NCBI GenBank assembly: GCA_916613615.1
Contig: OU744732.1
Span: forward strand, 46,553,227 to 46,617,226
Source of the DNA: Steromphala cineraria
Lineage: Eukaryota; Mollusca; Gastropoda; Trochida; Trochidae
Length of the DNA: 64,000 nt
Reading direction: 5' to 3'
The position numbers and the translations under genes are program-made. Shown here one piece after another: positions 45,160 through 57,570 of the stretch. Positions within the stretch are counted from its first letter, which is position 1. Each line of letters starts with the position of its first letter. The notes under the pieces were generated by a model. The model made no database searches, was not told the DNA's origin, and saw only the letters and a list, made by a program, of their open reading frames with translations.

Positions 45160-45470
45160 TTTCCTCTTCAGATTCTTCAACTTTAGAATTTGTTTCTGAC
45201 TTTGCAGATGAGTTGGATATCCTTTAACCAAAAATGCTGCCTTTATAGCCCAGTGTCGTAGACAGGTATACCCGAAATATCCTTCGTGAAGTCAATCAAA
45301 TAGCTGATAGCGAAAATCACTGTTTCGTGACATTTCCTCTAAAAGTCCTCAACTGAATTTGCATATGAGGCTTTGCAAAATATGATGCCTTTATAGCCCA
45401 GAGCTGATTGCGAAACACTGTTTTGTCACATTTCCACTGTAGAGTTTCAACTGATTAAAATCGTTATCAC
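45160..45470 (-). repeat. Degenerate copies of the GPCR 5' region
   Basis: Phrases from the GPCR start recur upstream: GCGAAGCACTGCTTTGTCAT at 45139, GCGAAAATCACTGTTTCGTG near 45309 and GCGAAACACTGTTTTGTCAC near 45408; each is followed by a CATTTCC...CTC...TCAACT stretch. TGCCTTTATAGCCCAG also occurs twice (near 45238 and 45389). This looks like a local triplication of the promoter and N-terminus. Confidence 0.7.
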
Positions 45471-45666
45471 CTATATGCCTTTTATATTATCTTCTCTTCA
45501 TCGGGTTGTACAGTACAGCCTTCTGAGCTCAGATTCGTTGACATGTAGAGCTAGGCAGAGCTCGTTGTGGTTATCATTCACTTCCAGTTCCGTAAACCAT
45601 TATTCCCTTGAAAGGATAAGTGTTTCTAATATGTACAGAGAGAGGTACCATCACGATACCCATTAG

Positions 45667-46375
45667 AGATGTTTATACAGATCTCCATCAAATGCTATAG
45701 AACAGATCAATTAGGCAGGGCATTAAACATCCATAGAATAACATTGACAATTAGTTGTGTTAACACATTTTGACAATATGGGTTGTCATGGTACTAATGG
45801 TATTCTATGGCTGAATCGATTATTAAGTTTGCTTTGAACCTCCATGAAATAATTCATGAACCATTAGCGTATAAATAAACAATTCATAATATAGCGTTGG
45901 CTTAGAACAAATCCTTCATTAATTGTCTTTCTCTGAGTTCTCGTGTTCATTGAATGTGTAAATGGTTTCCGAAATGGTAATGGATGTTATCTAAACCGTT
46001 AGTTGAAAAGGTCAATTACATTTTCCCAATTTCCGTAAAAAGAGATTATAATAGATTTTCTTTCTATAATTGAATAAATGTTAAAAGCATAAATGCATGT
46101 TGTATGATTACAATATACATGTTTATATTGTCCAAATCTTTAAATTAATTTAATTAACTGCCAGGCTAACGGAAGTACACACTTCAGTTAAATTTCAGCA
46201 GATGTAAGATTTTTAATTGCAAATATTTCGAGTTTTTGATGTCGTATTCACAAATTGATAAGAACAAGAGTTATTTAAAGTCTTTTTTGAAAATATCAAA
46301 TATGTTTATAACATTTTTAACATGGTAGGGTCATGATAGTGGAAATGCTATTTAGTACATGTACCCCTGCTAACA
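45667..46375. other. No gene recognised
   Basis: AT-rich intergenic DNA upstream of the GPCR. Nothing beyond random short frames. Confidence 0.45.
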
Positions 46376-47056
46376 TTAAAGGGACAGTAGCAAGTTTTTT
46401 GATAATTCTTTTTTTAAATTCTTCACTGATAATTGTAAGTTGATGCTAAATGTATTATTTTGACAGTGTCAAAAAATTCATTACGCACAAGCCAATCATC
46501 CATAGTCAGAGGACAAAGTATGAAGATTCATTTTGTGTTAGACAAGGGAATCGCATGGCTTAACTTTACATTAAAGGGGCAGTAGCACGTTTTTAGGGGG
46601 AATATAAGGTGATGTCAGGAAAATGAAAATTAATGGTTCCAATTGAAAGACAATGTATTCAAACTAAATGAAGCAGTAATAATTCAAATATATAACGTAA
46701 AGTTTAGCCATGCGATTCCTTTTTCTTACACAAAATGAATTAAAGGTGTTCACACAAAAATGGCCGCCAATGGATTTTATGTGAAGCCTCATACTTTGTC
46801 CTCTGACTATGGGTGATTGGCTTGTGTAATGAGATTGTTGACACTGTCAATATGATACATTTAGCATTTACTTACAATTATAAGTGAAATATATAAAATG
46901 TAAAATTATCAAAAATCGTGCTACTGCCCCTTTAAATATTTGAATAATAACTGCTCCATTTAGTTTAAATACATTGTCTTTCAATTGGAATCATTTATTT
47001 TAAATTTCCTGACATCACCTTATATTCCCTCTAAAAACGTACTACTGCCCCTTTAA
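46376..47056. mobile_element. MITE-A copy 5, containing another MITE-A
   Basis: The outer copy has its left part at 46380-46570 (AGGGACAGTAGCAAGTTTTT) and right part at 46936-47052 (AACGTACTACTGCCCCTTTAA), with TTAA at both ends. A second, inverted MITE-A occupies the middle. Confidence 0.88.
46571..46935. mobile_element. MITE-A copy 6, nested in copy 5
   Basis: A 357-bp copy (46575-46931) with good ends AGGGGCAGTAGCACGTTTTT and CGTGCTACTGCCCCT, flanked by TTAA. It lies in the opposite orientation to the outer copy and must be younger. Confidence 0.9.
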
Positions 47057-48000
47057 ACAAAGATATTCTATCAAAACATTACAAAGACAACAATTATTTT
47101 ATTCAAACTACTGCAAATATATGTATGTATTATAACTTAATACATTATATGTCTTTTAATATTGGGTAAATTCAAACAACTATGGTGTGTACTTTCTAAT
47201 GCCGGACTGTTTTCAAGTATAACTAATTTGATTGGTAAAATAAGTTGATAAACAAGCAATCAAGAGGCCATCTTATTTTAACACATTTTAATCATAAACT
47301 TCATGAAAAGGAATCTTAAAACTTGACAAACCTAGTAACAAATGTTAAATAAAAGTTGTTTTTTTTTAAAGTCCTATGCATCATTTTTGGCAATTTTCAA
47401 ATCCGAGACATTTTGTTATCATAGACTGTATAGACAATGTATTTCGATAAATAAGTTAAATGGGCCGACAACAAATACTAGGTTAGGATATGTGGTATGC
47501 TGGCGGGTAATACTGGCATTATCTGAAAAAAGGCATGCGCATTGGTCAAAAAAGCCATTGGTTCTTCAGATCATCAGACTATCCAATTAATTATACCAAC
47601 TATAGAGGATCACCATTTGGGGAGTCACAAGATAACAAAATCAGCTACAGAGTACATACAGTTTCATTCTTTTTACTTCATGAAGGCGTGGCCCCAGGGC
47701 CCTATGAACCGTATGATCATACTCAGTCTCACTAAGACCAGTTCTTTTAATCAAACTAGGTTTAAGTCAAACATCAACCATTAGTCTAAGTGAAAGTTTA
47801 TTTTGAAATCAAAATGTATTAAACCAACCTTATGGATATAATCGAAATTTCTCTCTTAATTGTTCCCAAACATATTGCATGTTCTGTGCTGCAAGACACT
47901 GCCATAGCGAGAAATGACCTTGACTTTTACGACGACGATTACAATGGTGATAGAATAGGCGATGACAATATACGTGTTTTAGGACAGAGAGAGGTAGTTA
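47057..48000. other. No gene recognised
   Basis: Several overlapping short open frames on the + strand lack recognisable domains. I see no RNA or repeat features. Confidence 0.4.
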
Positions 48001-48362
48001 TATTCTCTCCCCACAGAGGCAGATCAAGTCATGTTGATTTAGCCAATGTTATATTACGCCGAGTTTGTGGGATAGAATAGGAGATGCCTGATTGGAGGCA
48101 ATCAAAGTTAGTTGTGCAATCAGCGACGCTGTTACTAAATCATCATTTTGGCAACTAAATGATGACAAAGGCATTGTGATATGAACCACCCTTTCCATGC
48201 GAGAAGCGTTGTCATTTGATAAAGAAATTCAAATGTATTGTGAGGCAATGTTTTTCCGCCAGGGGAAACTGCCGGAACCCACGGATTTCGGCGTAATGTA
48301 ACAGAGGCTGTATCAACATTTCATGGCTTGATCTGCCTCTGTGTGGAGAGAATGAGGTAGAT
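47992..48362. mobile_element. Pal-B MITE copy 5
   Basis: Element 48001-48354 with ends TATTCTCTCCCCACAGAGGC and GCCTCTGTGTGGAGAGAATG. AGGTAGTT before and AGGTAGAT after form the target duplication. The interior CCACGGATTTCGGCG is shared with other copies. Confidence 0.88.
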
Positions 48363-49411
48363 ATTGTCCTGTATTTGACTTGATTGGCTTCACTCCTCTA
48401 ATTATTACATTTCAAGATATACATTTCAACCTTGTAAAGTTCAGGACAGCAAGTTGAGATTTACAGGAATGCTAGGTTTATATACTTGGACTTGTCTTTT
48501 TCATTTGCATGCATATGGATGGGAACATGTTACATCTTGCGAGTTACGAGTCTACATGGTTTTATTTTTGTCACCCATCCCCTTCCATTGTATGGCTCTT
48601 AATTTAACCATCTAAGGACTCATATCCAACAGTAGCGGCTATTTTCTGATGAAAGTATGAATTGGTTCGAAACAACTTTCTTCAGGTTTACAAAAATGAC
48701 ATGTTGTCTTAAGGCGAGCAAATATCACCAGGAGTCGTGAGAAACCAGACATTTAACTTGATAAAATGCAAAATGGCTTCTTGGAAAGTAAAATGAACAT
48801 GAATGAACTGTATTTTTATAGTTATTTGTTTTAATGCAATACAACAGCATAGTCTTCTTGAAAAAATATTGATATATCTATATTTATATTGATGCAAATA
48901 TTATTCGTAAAAATTAAGTTCCATATCAAATCTCATCCTACTACTGTCATCGAAGGGGCTCTGAAAGATGAATTACATCTATCAATATCAAATAATCAAA
49001 CGGTGAAACAAATACACATGTGCACTGTTCCAGGTCATACTTTCATCTAGTAAAAAAACTTATTATTTAATTGAACATTCATTATTCTATATTTTGACAA
49101 TATCAACAAAGTCTTAATAGACACACCTATCACTATGATATAACTTTTACATGCAAAAACGAATCTTTGCAATTGTCCATGAGGGTAAGAATTCAGGAAA
49201 CCATCTCATCATTCATTTATTTGCCTTGTGATCTTGTTTCAAGTACATAATTCGCTTTTCGTTATTTAAACACAAGATCATTGATAATTTACACCATGGC
49301 TTATACAACATGTAAAGATATTTGGTATAAGAATAATGAATTGGTCTAGGGTATGTGTAGAGATTTAGTGGAACATAAATCCTGGGTTGTCGAGGATGGG
49401 ATTCACCATAC
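48363..49411. other. No gene recognised
   Basis: AT-rich DNA beyond the 3' end of the lectin gene (on the minus strand). The lectin 3' UTR is probably within it, but no strong polyadenylation signal could be chosen. Confidence 0.4.
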
Positions 49412-49644
49412 TCACTTCATTTCACAGAGGGAACTGCATCGTCTCTCACATTTTTCGTCAAACCATTTCTCGTCACAGTTAGCAAGTGTACTTGAACCCA
49501 TAGCCATACAGTCCTCATTGTCCTTATCATTTGGTTGACCATGACACCAGTCAGTGTAGTTGAAAGGAAGATTCGACTTTGTCCAGACCCAATCTCCTTC
49601 AAGGAGAAGGTCGTTCCCACCAAGCCACACAAAGGGACTATGTG
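49412..49644 (-). CDS. Lectin exon 4: calcium/sugar-binding half
   Basis: Encodes SPFVWLGGNDLLLEGDWVW, WCHGQPNDKDNEDCMAM and EKWFDEKCERRCSSLCEMK, with WLGG, the QPN site, WFD and the closing cysteines. Minus-strand acceptor TTTTCACAG; stop TGA at 49412-49414. Confidence 0.9.
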
Positions 49645-52600
49645 CTGTGAAAAGTAAATGCATCAGCTGAATCTGACAATTATGCCCAATCAGGTGTGTT
49701 TTGCTTTTTCGTAATAACTATAAGACCATATTTGCATCATTAGAACTCGCACTCAACATTAATAATAATTTTAGTCATTATATGAACGTTATTCTTGAGA
49801 TTTGTGACGAGATAAGTACGAAGACAATTGGCGTGATGTGATGTATTGAGGAATGATTGCTTGATGGGACATCAGTAAACGTGACATTGTAAACTAAAAC
49901 TTTGAAACAAATGGTTGATGAGTAAAGCTGACATTAATGATCTCTGTTGGACGCTATTAAAGTTTTCTTACCGTTTTCAATTATTTGAAAGGTATAGTTG
50001 ACTGAAAGAACTTTGCAAAAATCATTCGATCATATCTAGTAAATTATTGGGCATTTGTATGAATTTGTCTCATTGTGATTATTATTATATTTATGCTAAC
50101 AATCCAAAACTGGGAATGGTGAAACATGTTGTCTTATTGTTATAATAGCATGAATGAGGATGTAGTCCTGGGGCTGAGGGGGGTCCTGTGTGCAAAAAGT
50201 TTGACTCTTGATAACTGTAGGACACCCTTAGGAGATCGAAAAAAACTTGGGTAGACATTCCAAATGTGTGGCAGAAAGCTGTAATTCAAGATGGCGTCAA
50301 AAGATGGCCGCCGCATTCTTATAAAGCATATAACTCAATCTGTATCTGTCCTAGAGTGTTGAATTTACCTAGGTTTTTGGGGTCAAGGAACCCAATAAGA
50401 TCATTTTCAATGTATAAAAATGAGAAGTTAATGGTTAATTCCAAGATGGCCGCTAAAATAGCCGCCGAAGACTAATGGAGCATGTAGAGCATCATAACAT
50501 TTCACCGTACATGTAGGTATAGGACAGGGTCGTGTTTTCATTCGGGTTCAATATCAAGGACGTTGTCCTAACGTGGTCGCTTGCAATTTAACACGTTTGG
50601 AAGGTATTGAAACCTAGCAACCAAGGTCATGAATGACTTTCAATTTGTTTAAAAAAGCGGGGCTTTTTAGGCTTTTCTATTAATTGTCCCTTGATAAGTA
50701 CTGGGCAGTCAATATTTAAGTAGAGAATAAAAATACATGTAACTGCCTATCTGATTTGTCTGATACATTATGTATTAGATCTACAAAAGTAATGAAAGAA
50801 ATCGTCTTTATACGAGTTCATCCCAATTTGGGGAAAAATATTTTAACACTAGATTAGCGTTTGCGAGATACCGCAAAAGCAGAGCAGCCCCGGAACTTTG
50901 GGTTTCGCCTTACCCTGTTCCGCCTTTTACAGGCCTCACCAAATTGGGAATTTTCTTGTGACCTTGACCTTTGACACTCAAGGTCACACAATCAATGAAC
51001 ACATTTCATTGAGTATAACATTATTGTAATGAAATAAAGTGTTAAAAATACAATTAATCCATTTTCTCCATATATGTTGACCTTGCTGTGACCTTGACCT
51101 TCGACAGTTAGTACCCAAAACTTTTTGAAAATGTTGTACTTCTCAAGAGATAATATATACAAAATCTAAACTTCATAGCACAAAAACTTTTCATGTATTG
51201 ATTAAAAGTGATCATAAAATTAAGCATTTTCGCTAAACCATGCTTAAGTCATGACCTTGCTGTGACCTTGATCTTTGACAGATTGTAGCCGAAACCTTTT
51301 CAAAATTTTTTACTTTTCCAAGGATGATATATACCAAGTTAGAGCTTCATAGCACAAAAACTTTTCAAGTTACCGTGTTTACAAAGAATTTTGTGGTGAT
51401 TTTATAACTCGTGACCTTGACCTTTGAACTTGAAAGTGAACATGTCATAATGATTCCCTGGAAGTATTAACATTTAGACATGTTCATGAGTTCTGAAAAG
51501 CTAAATGGGATAAAGTTATACCCCAATTTAGTGCATTTTGTAATAACTCATATCTCATGACCTTGACCTTTGACCTTCAAGGTCACACAATCATTGAACA
51601 CTTTTTTTTTAGTATAACAATCATGTATTGATTGAAAGTGTTCAAAGTTAAAATAAAGCATTTTCGCTAAAACATGCTTACGTCATGACCTTGCTGTGAC
51701 CTTGACCTTTGACGGATTGTAGCCAAAACCTTTTCAAAATTTTTTACTTTTCCAAGGATGATATATACCAAGTTAGAGCTTCATAGCACAAAAACTTTTC
51801 AAGTTATCGCGTTTACAAGGAATTCTTAGTGTGAATACATAGCTCGTGACCTTGACCTTTGACCTTGAAAGTGAACGTGTCAAAATCGTTCCCCCGCGGT
51901 ATGAGGAGTAAGGTATGAATAAGAGTTCTGGAAAGCTTAGGGGAAAAAAGTTATAGCTAGTAGTACGAGTGCGGCGGCGGCGGCGGCGATGGAAACTTCA
52001 CAAAAACTGATAGCAGCCCCGTCCTTAGACGGGGCTGCTAATTACCAGATCAACTCTCTCCCCACAGAAACCGATCAAGTAATGACGTGTTGATCGAGTC
52101 TGTTTTAATACACCGACTTTGTGGGATAGAATGGGAGATGCCTGATTGGAGGCAAACAAAGTTAGTTGTGCAATCAGCAACGCTGACCTATAATCTTTTG
52201 GCTACTGAAACATGACAAATCATTATAATTTATACTACCCTGACCATGCGAGAAGCGTTGTCATTTGCTAAAAGAATTCAAGGGGGGTGCATATTTTTCC
52301 GCCAGAAACCACGGATTTGGTCAAATTAGAACAGCGGCTCGATCAAAATTTCATGACTTGATCTGCCTCTGAGAGGAGAGAATGTACCAGACCTAAATAT
52401 AACAAATACTCACAGTGACTGTCCTTAACGATAACCTTTATTAATACAGCTTTCATCTCACTGTCAATCTCTGCCAAATATCCACCCATCTGTTCACAGA
52501 CTATCTATAATGATATCAACATAGTCAATGGACAATACGAACAAACAACTGAAATACGTATGTTCATATAAATATTGAGTTGGGTTATATCGCTGTTGGT

Positions 52601-54159
52601 TGAGTTGATGCCATTTTAAACAGAAAATTGTTTGTGAGAAATCTGCTGAATATTTTATGATGATATGAAAAACAGTAATGTTTTACCTTCTTTGGTGAAG
52701 CACGGTTATTTCCCATACCACAAAATGGACTATTTCGTTTGCAGTAAGCCCATTCGACAGGCTTTTTAAAATTGATGCAACATTGTATTAAATGAAGGAA
52801 AATGTATCTTATGAAAATAATAAAGAACAACCAGATTTCATCAGAAGACAAAAGAAAACAAACCAACCAAAATTATTTGGTCTACAGGAAATTGGCATCA
52901 TATCTGCTATTTCGTACATTTTGAACAGCGATACAATACTTCCGTCTTCTTAAAAATGATAATACAAGGTAACAAAATCCATTTCTGCATCATCATGTCA
53001 CTTGAGTAGGACGCTAAGTTGTATTTGTTCTTTGTTTACGTTGAACATGCTATGGTCTGTTCAAGATATATCATGCCTTCCCTGTTTGAGGATGACAGAT
53101 CACAAATTGACACCGACGGGCCGGGTATTGGGCTAACGGATCAACAATGTGTATCAGTTTACATGGAAATAATATATTCTTACATTTGATCCAGCCCATG
53201 TGTTTTCGGATTCGATGATTTTGAAGCAGAAATCTCCGAATCGCAACCAGTGTTTTGGACAGGCGTACCCTGAAAGAACCGTTTTAAAATAAAATCATAT
53301 CAGCCATGAGGAGTTAACAAGCAGCTTACATGGTCGAGCTATATCCCCGCAAATTGCAAAATATGTACATGTATATATTTAACTTATCTTCTTCAATTTC
53401 TCTCTATCAGTGATGAAGGAGATTCCATTTTATTGTATTGCAGACTAATATGTCACATAAAAAACAACACAATTTTTCAGATTATGAAGGAATCTGTCCC
53501 AGTCAACACTAAAAGATATTCAGTTGTTGTGCATTCGAATAAACTAACAAAGTTAATATCAAACCAATAAAAAGAAAAAAGTTAGTATTCCTCTTGAATT
53601 TGAAAAAGTCTTCTAACAGAGTCATCCCTTTTCGCAAAAAAATCTAGGTCTTCTGCTGCTGGAGAAACAATGAAATGTCTGAGGTGTTAACTAAGAAAGC
53701 AAAAACATTCTGAAGACAAATAAGACAAATATGTCTATATCGAATTTTCAGAGAAATACGTTTTGACACACCGATATTATTTCAATACCAGGCGCGCATA
53801 GGGAAAATTGGTTACTTTCATTATTAGTGCGTAAACGTTAAACTTTCCCTTTGGTTTGATCAAACCTCACACGGATTACTATACCACATATGCCACCCTT
53901 GATAAATGGGGCTTCTATATTCCAATCTCACTCTTAGAACATAAGGACTTTCATATCCGAATGCCAACTTGATGAAGGCGACTACCACATCCCTAATAGA
54001 ATTTTGACTTAAAAAACTACCTATGTTACACTTTTATAAAAGAAACTAATCCGGTATTAATCAGACTAACATATATACAATTGCGGGATGAAAATATAGA
54101 TACTTGCCTTCTCCGATGACAGCGAATGTGATTATAAGAGAAAAACACAACTTTAGCAT
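49412..54159 (-). CDS. Secreted C-type lectin, four exons
   Basis: Exons 54159-54108, 53269-53184, 52504-52414 and 49644-49412 join in frame to 153 codons and a stop. A signal peptide (MLKLCFSLIITFAVIGEG) is followed by one C-type lectin domain: CPKHWLRFGDFCF, ENTWAGSN, CEQMGGYLAEIDSE, VWLGGNDLLLEGDWVW, WCHGQPNDKDNEDCM, KWFDEKCERRCSSLCE. QPN stands where EPN (mannose) or QPD (galactose) is usual, and WFD replaces WND, so sugar preference cannot be predicted. Proteins of this kind in molluscs bind microbial or food-particle sugars in mucus or haemolymph. The first intron uses a GC donor (GCAAGT), others GT. At the end, GTGAGT overlaps the TGA stop, so a further exon is not fully excluded. Confidence 0.85.
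50848..52039 (+). mobile_element. Non-autonomous repeat with terminal hairpin (relative of the recombinase-bearing element)
   Basis: About 1.19 kb without a gene. It starts ACTAGATTAGCGTTTGC and ends in a perfect hairpin at 52012-52039 (12-bp stem AGCAGCCCCGTC, loop CTTA), just after a (GGC)n run and GGAAACTTCACAAAAACTG. The interior has partial tandem units of about 430 bp rich in TGACCTTGACCTTTGAC. The beginning and end match 56883-59095. Hairpin end and internal repeats recall Helitron/Helentron-related elements of bivalves, but a Crypton-type origin is also possible. Confidence 0.75.
52043..52392. mobile_element. Pal-B MITE copy 6
   Basis: Element 52052-52384 inserted four bases beyond the hairpin end of the previous repeat. 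TACCAGAT before and TACCAGAC after form the target duplication. Ends AACTCTCTCCCCACAGAAAC and GCCTCTGAGAGGAGAGAATG. Confidence 0.85.
52414..52504 (-). CDS. Lectin exon 3: middle of lectin domain
   Basis: Encodes IVCEQMGGYLAEIDSEMKAV and LIKVIVKDSH. The C-x-MGG-x-LAEI motif is the conserved second block of the fold. Minus-strand acceptor CATTATAG; donor GTGAGT; ends in phase 1. Confidence 0.85.
53184..53269 (-). CDS. Lectin exon 2: start of lectin domain
   Basis: Encodes YACPKHWLRFGDFCFKIIES and ENTWAGSN, with the first disulphide Cys pair and the TW motif of C-type lectins. Minus-strand acceptor TTCTTTCAG; donor GTAAGA; phase 1 in, phase 0 out. Confidence 0.85.
53270..54107. other. Lectin intron 1
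   Basis: An 838-bp intron starting with a GC donor and ending in a normal AG acceptor on the minus strand. No repeat or embedded gene is recognised. Confidence 0.6.
54108..54159 (-). CDS. Lectin exon 1: signal peptide
   Basis: Encodes MLKLCFSLIITFAVIGEG: a basic residue, a hydrophobic core and a small-residue end. The exon ends in phase 1 at GAAG/GCAAGT, a consensus GC-AG donor. Joining to the next exon gives GEGYACPKHW. Confidence 0.75.
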
Positions 54160-54624
54160 GTTGTAGGTCAGTATCCGATCTAATACAGAAAATAGAACAA
54201 ACCTAACGGGCAAGTTAAGTGTTATCTTTTGTGGCATATATAACATTGATAGGAATTTTCACAAGACACCGGGCAATCTATAAACGTTTAGTTGGCTAAA
54301 ATTGTTCTGTTGCAGAATTAAGAAAACGTGAGCTCTTTCGCAATGCCTTTGTTATACCAAACTCCTGGTCTCGTCGCTTTAGTTAAGGTTGTTCTATTGA
54401 AAGGTCTATGTAATAGACATACCCACACTTCCCGAGCTGACCGCTCAATACACCTCCTGTTGGTTGCCCGTTTCTAGGTTTCAAATTCATCAGTTTTTAC
54501 TATCACACAACCATCACTTTCCCCTGCATGTTCAATCGTAATGCCTCTATATTACAATACTTCCGGTCTCGTAATTCTCGTTGCAATGCTTTCCTTTGAT
54601 CTATAGGGAGATTAACTACTTATT

Positions 54625-56545
54625 ATCCCCCGCCACGAAGTGGAAGGGGGATATAGGTTTGAGCTCCGTCCGTGCGTCCGTCCGTCCGTCCGTCCGAGTT
54701 AAAGGAGCCAATTTTTCTCAGAAACCGTTACAGATTGGATCATCAAATTTTGTGTGTGCCTTCAGGGTATCAATACCTTGATGGAGTTCGAAAATCAGAA
54801 CCGTGCAAAGGTAGGTAGGTAGGTAGGTGAAATTAAGGGCGAAGTTTGGGCCAAATATGACCTACATGCGCCCGGCACTTGGAGTGATTATTGAGAGTTA
54901 AAAACATTTAAAAGTCAAAATTGAGGATTAAATGTTATATAAGGTCATATTTGCCAGTGTTCTTGGCAAAATTTAAAACTGATCTTTGGACTTCACCAAA
55001 CATCAAATTTTCACCAAGAATAGATCTTAGTGAGAAAATATTTGATTTGGAGATAACAACCTCTCTGAGTTCTTCACGATGATCTTTATGCCCTTCACAT
55101 TCAACAAGATAATAAATGACAGTCTCTGGACAATTATTAAAACAATGAACACACAAAGGAGATGAATCATTGTCTAAAACGTGCTTGTAAGCATTTAGTC
55201 CACAATGGCCAAGTTGTAAATCATGAATTTTGCAGTTGTGAGCGAGTTGTTGAGCCGCTAACCCAAAGGGTAGTTTGCCATGGCTCCAATCACACATGAC
55301 ATATTCCACGCACTCATTCAACACGTCTTTTGAAGAATGGTAATTAGAGGATGATGTCAATGAGAGATACGTTTTAAGTGCGGACTTCTGACGGCAGTAC
55401 GCGAGGGGAGGTTCCGAACACTCTACCTGCATAGCAGCTATTGGAGTAGTTGGAAATGCCCCTGTAGCTATTCTTAGAGCTTTTGATTGAACTCGGTCAA
55501 GTTTAGTTAAGTGACACTTTGCTGCATTCATAAAGACTTGGCTGCCATAATCCAATCTTGATAGAATTAGAGCCTTGTAGAGTAAAAGTAGTGATGATTT
55601 ATCCGCACCCCATTTTGTACCCGATACGCATTTCAAGAGATTTAGTCCTTTTGAACACTTTCCCGATAATGTGACGAGACCAAGTAAGTTTACTATCAAA
55701 GTAAACTCCCAAAAATTTAAAATCAGGGACGAAGTTGATTCGATGTTCTCCAATAGTAAGAAACAAATCATGAACAAGTTTGCGTTTTGTAAAATTCATG
55801 GCCACTGATTTTGAAATGGAGATTTTGAATCCCCATTGAGAACACCATTTGTATACTGAATCTAGTCCTGATTGAATGGAGCGGAGAACAAAGTCAATAT
55901 TTCCAAAACGTCTCCAAAAGGCTCCATCGTCAAATATTTTTTCCGGAGTTATTGCCCTTGTTACGTTTTTTTGGGACTCTGTTCGAGGTGTCTTCAAAGG
56001 AGCCAATTTTTCTCAGAAACTGTTACAGATAGGATCATCAAATTTTGTGTGTGCCTTCAGGGTATCAATACCTTGATGGAGTTCGAAAATCAGAACCGCG
56101 CAAATATTTTTTCCGGAGTTATTGCCTTTGTTACGTTTTTTTGGGACTCTGTTCGAGGTGTCTTCAAAGGAGACAATTTTTCTCAGAAACCGTTAAAGGT
56201 AGGATTATAAAATTTTGTGTGTGCCTTCAGGGTATCAATACCTTGATGGAGTTCGAAAATCAGAACCGCGCAAATATTATTTCCGGAGTTATTGCCCTTG
56301 TTACGTTTTTTGGGACTCTGTTCGAGGTGTCTTCAAAGGAGCCAATTTTTCTCAGAAACTGTTACAGATAGGATCATCAAATTTGATGTGTGCCTTCAGG
56401 GTATCAATACCTTGATGGAGTTCGAAAATCAGAACCGCGCAAATATTTTTCCGGAGTTTGGTGTCATGATATTTTTTAGTACACTCGAGTATTTAGGAGA
56501 AGGTTCTGACTTAATTTAAAATAAGAACAAATCTGGCGGGGGATG
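54625..56545. repeat. 171-bp tandem repeat element with C5GCC-type ends
   Basis: It begins TTATCCCCCGCCACGAAGTG followed by a GTCC-rich simple repeat, and ends TCTGGCGGGGGATG, giving short inverted ends. Units hold CTCAGAAACTGTTACAGAT, TCAGGGTATCAATACCTTGA and GAGTTCGAAAATCAGAACCG. Three full units lie in tandem at about 55935-56460; the first unit is interrupted by a LINE. A related single copy lies at 31770. Confidence 0.85.
54808..55929 (-). mobile_element. 5'-truncated I-like LINE inserted in the 171-bp repeat
   Basis: Coding (minus) begins at the polymerase motif DDGAFWRR, then SGLDSVYKWCSQWGFKIS, LNLLKCVSGTKWGADK, SRLDYGSQVFMNAAKCHL, and a zinc-knuckle end PLCVHCFNNCPETVIYYLVE. One frameshift lies near 55650, and the RNase H usual for I-like elements is not evident. 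The minus 3' end carries a (CCTA)n tail. CAAA at both edges joins to the interrupted repeat (GCGCAAATATT), showing the insertion point. Confidence 0.85.
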
Positions 56546-57570
56546 TTGATGACTATGTCTTCTTGTTTCTGATATACCTACACTTTTGCTGATGAAACGA
56601 GTCAATCGTATCCCATGCACTATGCAAAGTGAAAATACATGTGATTGCGGAAAGAAAGTGACAAACGTTTTAAAAACATGCAATATTTTTAATAAGAAAT
56701 TGTCGTGTCTATTTACGGTATAATGCCTGTATACCGAAAACAGAAGGAAACTCAGCTATGTTGAGTTCCGTGTTGTATAGGACACATGAAAATAATCCTC
56801 GGGACTTATCGACCTAAGGAAAAGAAAGGGCTGAACATTATTTAAAGGAGCGATATACTCTCTTCATGATTTCATAGACAAAACTAGATTAGCGTTTGCA
56901 GGACACGGCAAAAGCAGAGCAGCCCCGAAACTTGGGGTTTTGCCTTACCCTGTCGCGCCCTTTACAGGCCACACCAAATTGAGCATTTTCTCTGCACATC
57001 AAATATTAGCTCATTGGAGTCATTGCCATGCCATAAGCCCATCGGGTCTTTCATTTTTTCTTTTTATTGAGTATAACATTCATGTTTTGATTAAACGTGT
57101 TCATAGTTAGAATAAAGCAATTTCGCTAAACCATGCTAAAGTCACGACCTTGCTTGACCATTGACGAATTGTAGCCAAACCCTTTTCAAATTTGTTTACT
57201 CTTCTAAGGACGATATATACACCAAGTTAGAGTTTCACAGAACAAAAACTTCAAGTTATCGTGTTTACAAGGAATTTTATAGTGACTTCATAACTCGTGA
57301 CCTTGACCTTGAAAGTAAACATGTCATAATGATTCCCTGGAAGTGTAAACACTTAGACATGTTCATCAGTTCTGAAAAGCTATATGGGATAAAGTTATAC
57401 CCAAATTTGGTCCACATTGCAATACCTCATATCTCATGACCTTGACCTTCAAGGTCACACAATCATTGAACACTTTTTATGATGGAAAAGAGAATGGCTT
57501 AACACTTTCACTAAAGACTCTATTTTTTTCATCATATGACTTTTGATTCCTTGCTTTATTTACAGGACCG

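Noticed and set aside
55872..56519. Overlapping + strand reading frames with repeated peptides
   Set aside because: They are read-through of the 171-bp tandem repeat, not genes.
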